Part shown: positions 5,483-7,238 of the stretch, in pieces
Layout: every line of letters starts with the position of its first letter
How positions within the stretch are numbered: position 1 is the first letter of the stretch
Assembly: GCA_029864945.1 (NCBI GenBank)
Contig: JAOTSL010000160.1
Location: 1-7,238, forward strand
DNA length: 7,238 nt
Source of the DNA: Gammaproteobacteria bacterium
Lineage (GTDB): Bacteria > Pseudomonadota > Gammaproteobacteria > S012-40
Reading direction: 5' to 3'
Position numbers and translations under genes: made by a program
The notes under the pieces: model-generated
Databases searched by the model: none
Seen by the model: only the letters and a program-made list of their open reading frames with translations
What the model was told of the DNA's origin: nothing

Positions 5483-6652
5483 CTCTCCCTCAACGTCTCC
5501 TTTTAAAATATTTTTAAGCAGAACAAGTTCGTCCTCTACTTCAGGTGGAAAAAAAACACCGGCCGATCCGGAATATGAAATAGTGACAAAGTTTTCATAT
5601 TCCTTAAAACACAATTTAGCAAAAGGATCTTTTGGGAATCGGACAACACAATCTTTTAAATACAAATCTGCGAAAGAAAAATTAAAACTATAACCCAGAG
5701 TCCTATCACAAATAGACAACCAATAAAGAATAGCAGGAACCTCCTCTGCCGGGGGATTACTATTGAGATAATGATACAACCTACCCCTTAGCCACACACG
5801 CGACACCTCATCTTCCGGCGTAGAAAAAAACTCAGCCTGAAATTGATCAGTTTCACCAATATATTGTTCTACGTATTTTTTTAGTGCGGCAAATGATGTT
5901 ACTTCAGACCCTTGCACATGATCAGCCTGCAATTTGGCTAAACCTGATACCCAGCCTTGCAATTGCTTTTTTGTTTTTTTAGTGTGCTGTTTCAGGCTCA
6001 AATATTTTGAAAGAGTATTTCTTGCTTTAGTTAGGTCCACATCTATTTGCATATAAATAGTCATCATTCGCTGCAATGGCATAATTATTTGCAATTCGGT
6101 TTTAGAGTCTTCTGAAGACAAAAATTTGTCATAATACATAATTGCATCATCATAATTTCTAGTCATATAATTAAATTCTGCATAATCATAATCACTGGAA
6201 AATTCAGATCTTTCACGACCTTTAAAAACAGTACGAAGCTGAGTATCTTGCGTGTGACAAGACGAACATATAGCACCCATTGAGCGTAACCGCTTACGCG
6301 CATAAATAATATTACGCTGATTAAAAGCAGCAATGGTTTTTTCAAGATGGGAAATAATTAAATCATAGGATACTTGGTAAGTATCAGATTTTTGTTTAAT
6401 AAATGGCTTCGCTTGATTAAATAGCCCTTTTAACTCAACTGTCGCAGAATAAAGCGCTTTTTTCTCATGTGATGAGAGCGTTTGATTGGATACTATCAAA
6501 GGGTAATTATCGACCATCACCTTTGCAATACTGGACATGACCTGATTTAACTTTTCACTTGGCTTTTTATTTGGCTTTCCATTATCTGAAGCCTGGACAT
6601 TGAGTACGGAGAAATAAGCAATACCAAAAAGTAGTAACAATGAGCGTATCAA
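5480..6652 (-). CDS. Exported single-heme c-type cytochrome with helical-repeat C-terminal part
   Basis: 390 residues. A signal peptide (1-21, cleavage after NVQA) directs it to the periplasm. Residues about 30-135 are helical and end with one heme-binding CSSCH (129-133), a layout like cytochrome c'/c556 proteins, where the heme motif sits in the last helix of a four-helix bundle. The remaining 250 residues are helix-rich; YAEFNYMTRNYDDAIMYYDK (157-176) resembles a tetratricopeptide unit and later parts may hold more. Three further cysteines (315, 335, 348) are not in heme motifs. The start is TTG at 6650-6652: AGGAG lies seven bases ahead, no ATG is in frame nearby and a stop closes the frame upstream. 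It is divergent from the DTW gene and probably co-transcribed with the TIGR02647 gene. Electron transfer or sensing of a small ligand is plausible; I do not recognise a named family for the full length. Confidence 0.82.
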   Translation of the reverse strand: MIRSLLLLFGIAYFSVLNVQASDNGKPNKKPSEKLNQVMSSIAKVMVDNYPLIVSNQTLSSHEKKALYSATVELKGLFNQAKPFIKQKSDTYQVSYDLIISHLEKTIAAFNQRNIIYARKRLRSMGAICSSCHTQDTQLRTVFKGRERSEFSSDYDYAEFNYMTRNYDDAIMYYDKFLSSEDSKTELQIIMPLQRMMTIYMQIDVDLTKARNTLSKYLSLKQHTKKTKKQLQGWVSGLAKLQADHVQGSEVTSFAALKKYVEQYIGETDQFQAEFFSTPEDEVSRVWLRGRLYHYLNSNPPAEEVPAILYWLSICDRTLGYSFNFSFADLYLKDCVVRFPKDPFAKLCFKEYENFVTISYSGSAGVFFPPEVEDELVLLKNILKGDVEGE

Positions 6653-6722
6653 TGATTTTCTCCTGCATCCGATTAAGTTAAGATATTAGCACTAAATCAA
6701 GCATTATAAAGACTCTATTTTA
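6653..6722. promoter_or_regulatory. Divergent promoter region between cytochrome and DTW gene
   Basis: These 70 AT-rich bases must hold the promoters for both flanking genes unless transcription starts inside them. ATTATA at 6703-6708 is TATAAT on the minus strand, and TATAAA at 6705-6710 is a plus-strand -10 candidate; the two overlap. Neither has a good -35 box at the proper spacing, so assignments are tentative. The minus-strand ribosome site AGGAG for the cytochrome is at 6660-6664; the plus-strand gene has no visible ribosome site. Confidence 0.4.
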
Positions 6723-7238
6723 ATGAAGCGCCAACTCTGTTCACAATGCGACCGGCCGCTTGCCGTTTGTTTTTGTCACAACTTAAAAAGTTGTGCAAAT
6801 CATTGGCCAGTATGGATACTGCAACATCCCGCAGAAAAAAAACATGCAATTGGCACAGCGAAAATAGCGATTCTTGGGCTTAATAAAGTACTTAGTATTG
6901 ATTCTCAACATGTATTTCAGAATGAGATGTTTCAAACAAGTATTCAATCACAAACACCGATACTGGTATACCCCGGTGAAAACTCAAAAACACTAGAACA
7001 ATTAAAAACAGAAGAGACAAGGCCGCTACTTTTCCTGGATGGAAGCTGGCGTAAGACTCGAAAAATGCTTTATGACTTCCCTGCTTTAACAGAACTTCCG
7101 CGTGTAGCAATTACCCCAGAAAAAAGCTCGAGATATCGCATTAGAAAAGAGCCTAATGAATCAGCGATTTCTACGCTGGAAGCAATCGTACATGTACTGT
7201 CCATACTAGAAAATAATGATGAAAAATATCAGTCGTTG
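6723..7238 (+). CDS. DTW-domain tRNA-uridine aminocarboxypropyltransferase (3' truncated by window)
   Basis: 172 residues from ATG 6723-6725 and still open at the right edge, so perhaps a few dozen residues are missing. DTW-domain enzymes of the TapT/YfiP group transfer the 3-amino-3-carboxypropyl group of S-adenosylmethionine to uridine in tRNA (acp3U47). Visible signatures are the N-terminal cysteine set CSQC...VCFC (Cys6, 9, 16, 18), likely metal-binding; LQHPAEKKHAIGTAKIA (33-49); LVYPGE (81-86); FLDGSWRKTRKML (104-116), which is the DTW motif in its D-x-[ST]-W form; and SSRYRIRKEP...AISTLEA (135-154). The start has no Shine-Dalgarno; a -10-like TATAAA ends 12 bases before it, so the mRNA leader may be very short. 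It is divergent from the cytochrome gene. The domain call is firm; which tRNA position it acts on is inferred from the family. Confidence 0.9.
   Translation, partial: MKRQLCSQCDRPLAVCFCHNLKSCANHWPVWILQHPAEKKHAIGTAKIAILGLNKVLSIDSQHVFQNEMFQTSIQSQTPILVYPGENSKTLEQLKTEETRPLLFLDGSWRKTRKMLYDFPALTELPRVAITPEKSSRYRIRKEPNESAISTLEAIVHVLSILENNDEKYQSL

Noticed and set aside
5385..5693. Plus-strand open frame of 102 codons
   Set aside because: It overlaps the cytochrome 3' end and the start of the TIGR02647 gene on the other strand, has low-complexity Ser/Lys content and no recognisable domain.
6369..6385. GATACTT-GGT-AAGTATC hairpin followed by a T-rich stretch on the plus strand
   Set aside because: It lies inside the cytochrome coding region, antisense to it, and encodes ordinary residues (DTYQVS region); there is no plus-strand transcript it would need to end.
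6892..7110. Minus-strand open frame opposite the DTW gene
   Set aside because: The plus strand carries all DTW-family motifs across the same bases; the minus frame is a by-product.

Overview
The window reads as ordinary chromosomal DNA of a Gram-negative, AT-leaning gammaproteobacterium, probably marine or free-living. This rests on four things: an ApaH-type diadenosine tetraphosphatase, a TIGR02647-type small protein, a DTW-domain tRNA-modifying enzyme, and exported redox proteins with Sec signal peptides. Genus cannot be read from the sequence. No phage, IS, CRISPR array, tRNA or rRNA was seen.

Layout, left to right. The 3' end of apaH (+) enters at the left edge and converges on a minus-strand gene for an exported protein with two tandem thioredoxin folds (238-1311). 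A divergent intergenic region (1312-1557) follows. It carries a near-consensus sigma70 promoter, a very strong Shine-Dalgarno and a ten-codon open frame, and leads into a GAF-like + GGDEF diguanylate cyclase (+). Sixty-four bases later comes a large Lon-family AAA+ protease (+, to 4963), probably in the same transcript. The next gap (4964-5139) contains what looks like the C-terminal remnant of a VOC/glyoxalase-fold gene on the minus strand, overlapping a long stem-loop that could terminate minus-strand transcription. Two minus-strand genes come next: a TIGR02647-family small protein and, upstream of it, a signal-peptide-bearing single-heme c-type cytochrome with a long helical-repeat C-terminal part. 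A 70-base divergent region separates the cytochrome from a DTW-domain aminocarboxypropyltransferase gene (+) that runs off the right edge.

The genes do not form one obvious pathway. Three short units can be inferred: c-di-GMP synthesis plus proteolysis (cyclase-lon), exported cytochrome plus small TIGR02647 protein, and single genes for thiol chemistry and tRNA modification. The features most worth a second look are the short upstream ORF in front of the cyclase, the relic gene and stem-loop at 4982-5083, a 19-base near-identical repeat found just past the 3' end of two minus-strand genes, and the poorly characterised cytochrome-helical-repeat protein. I see no convincing new multi-gene system.
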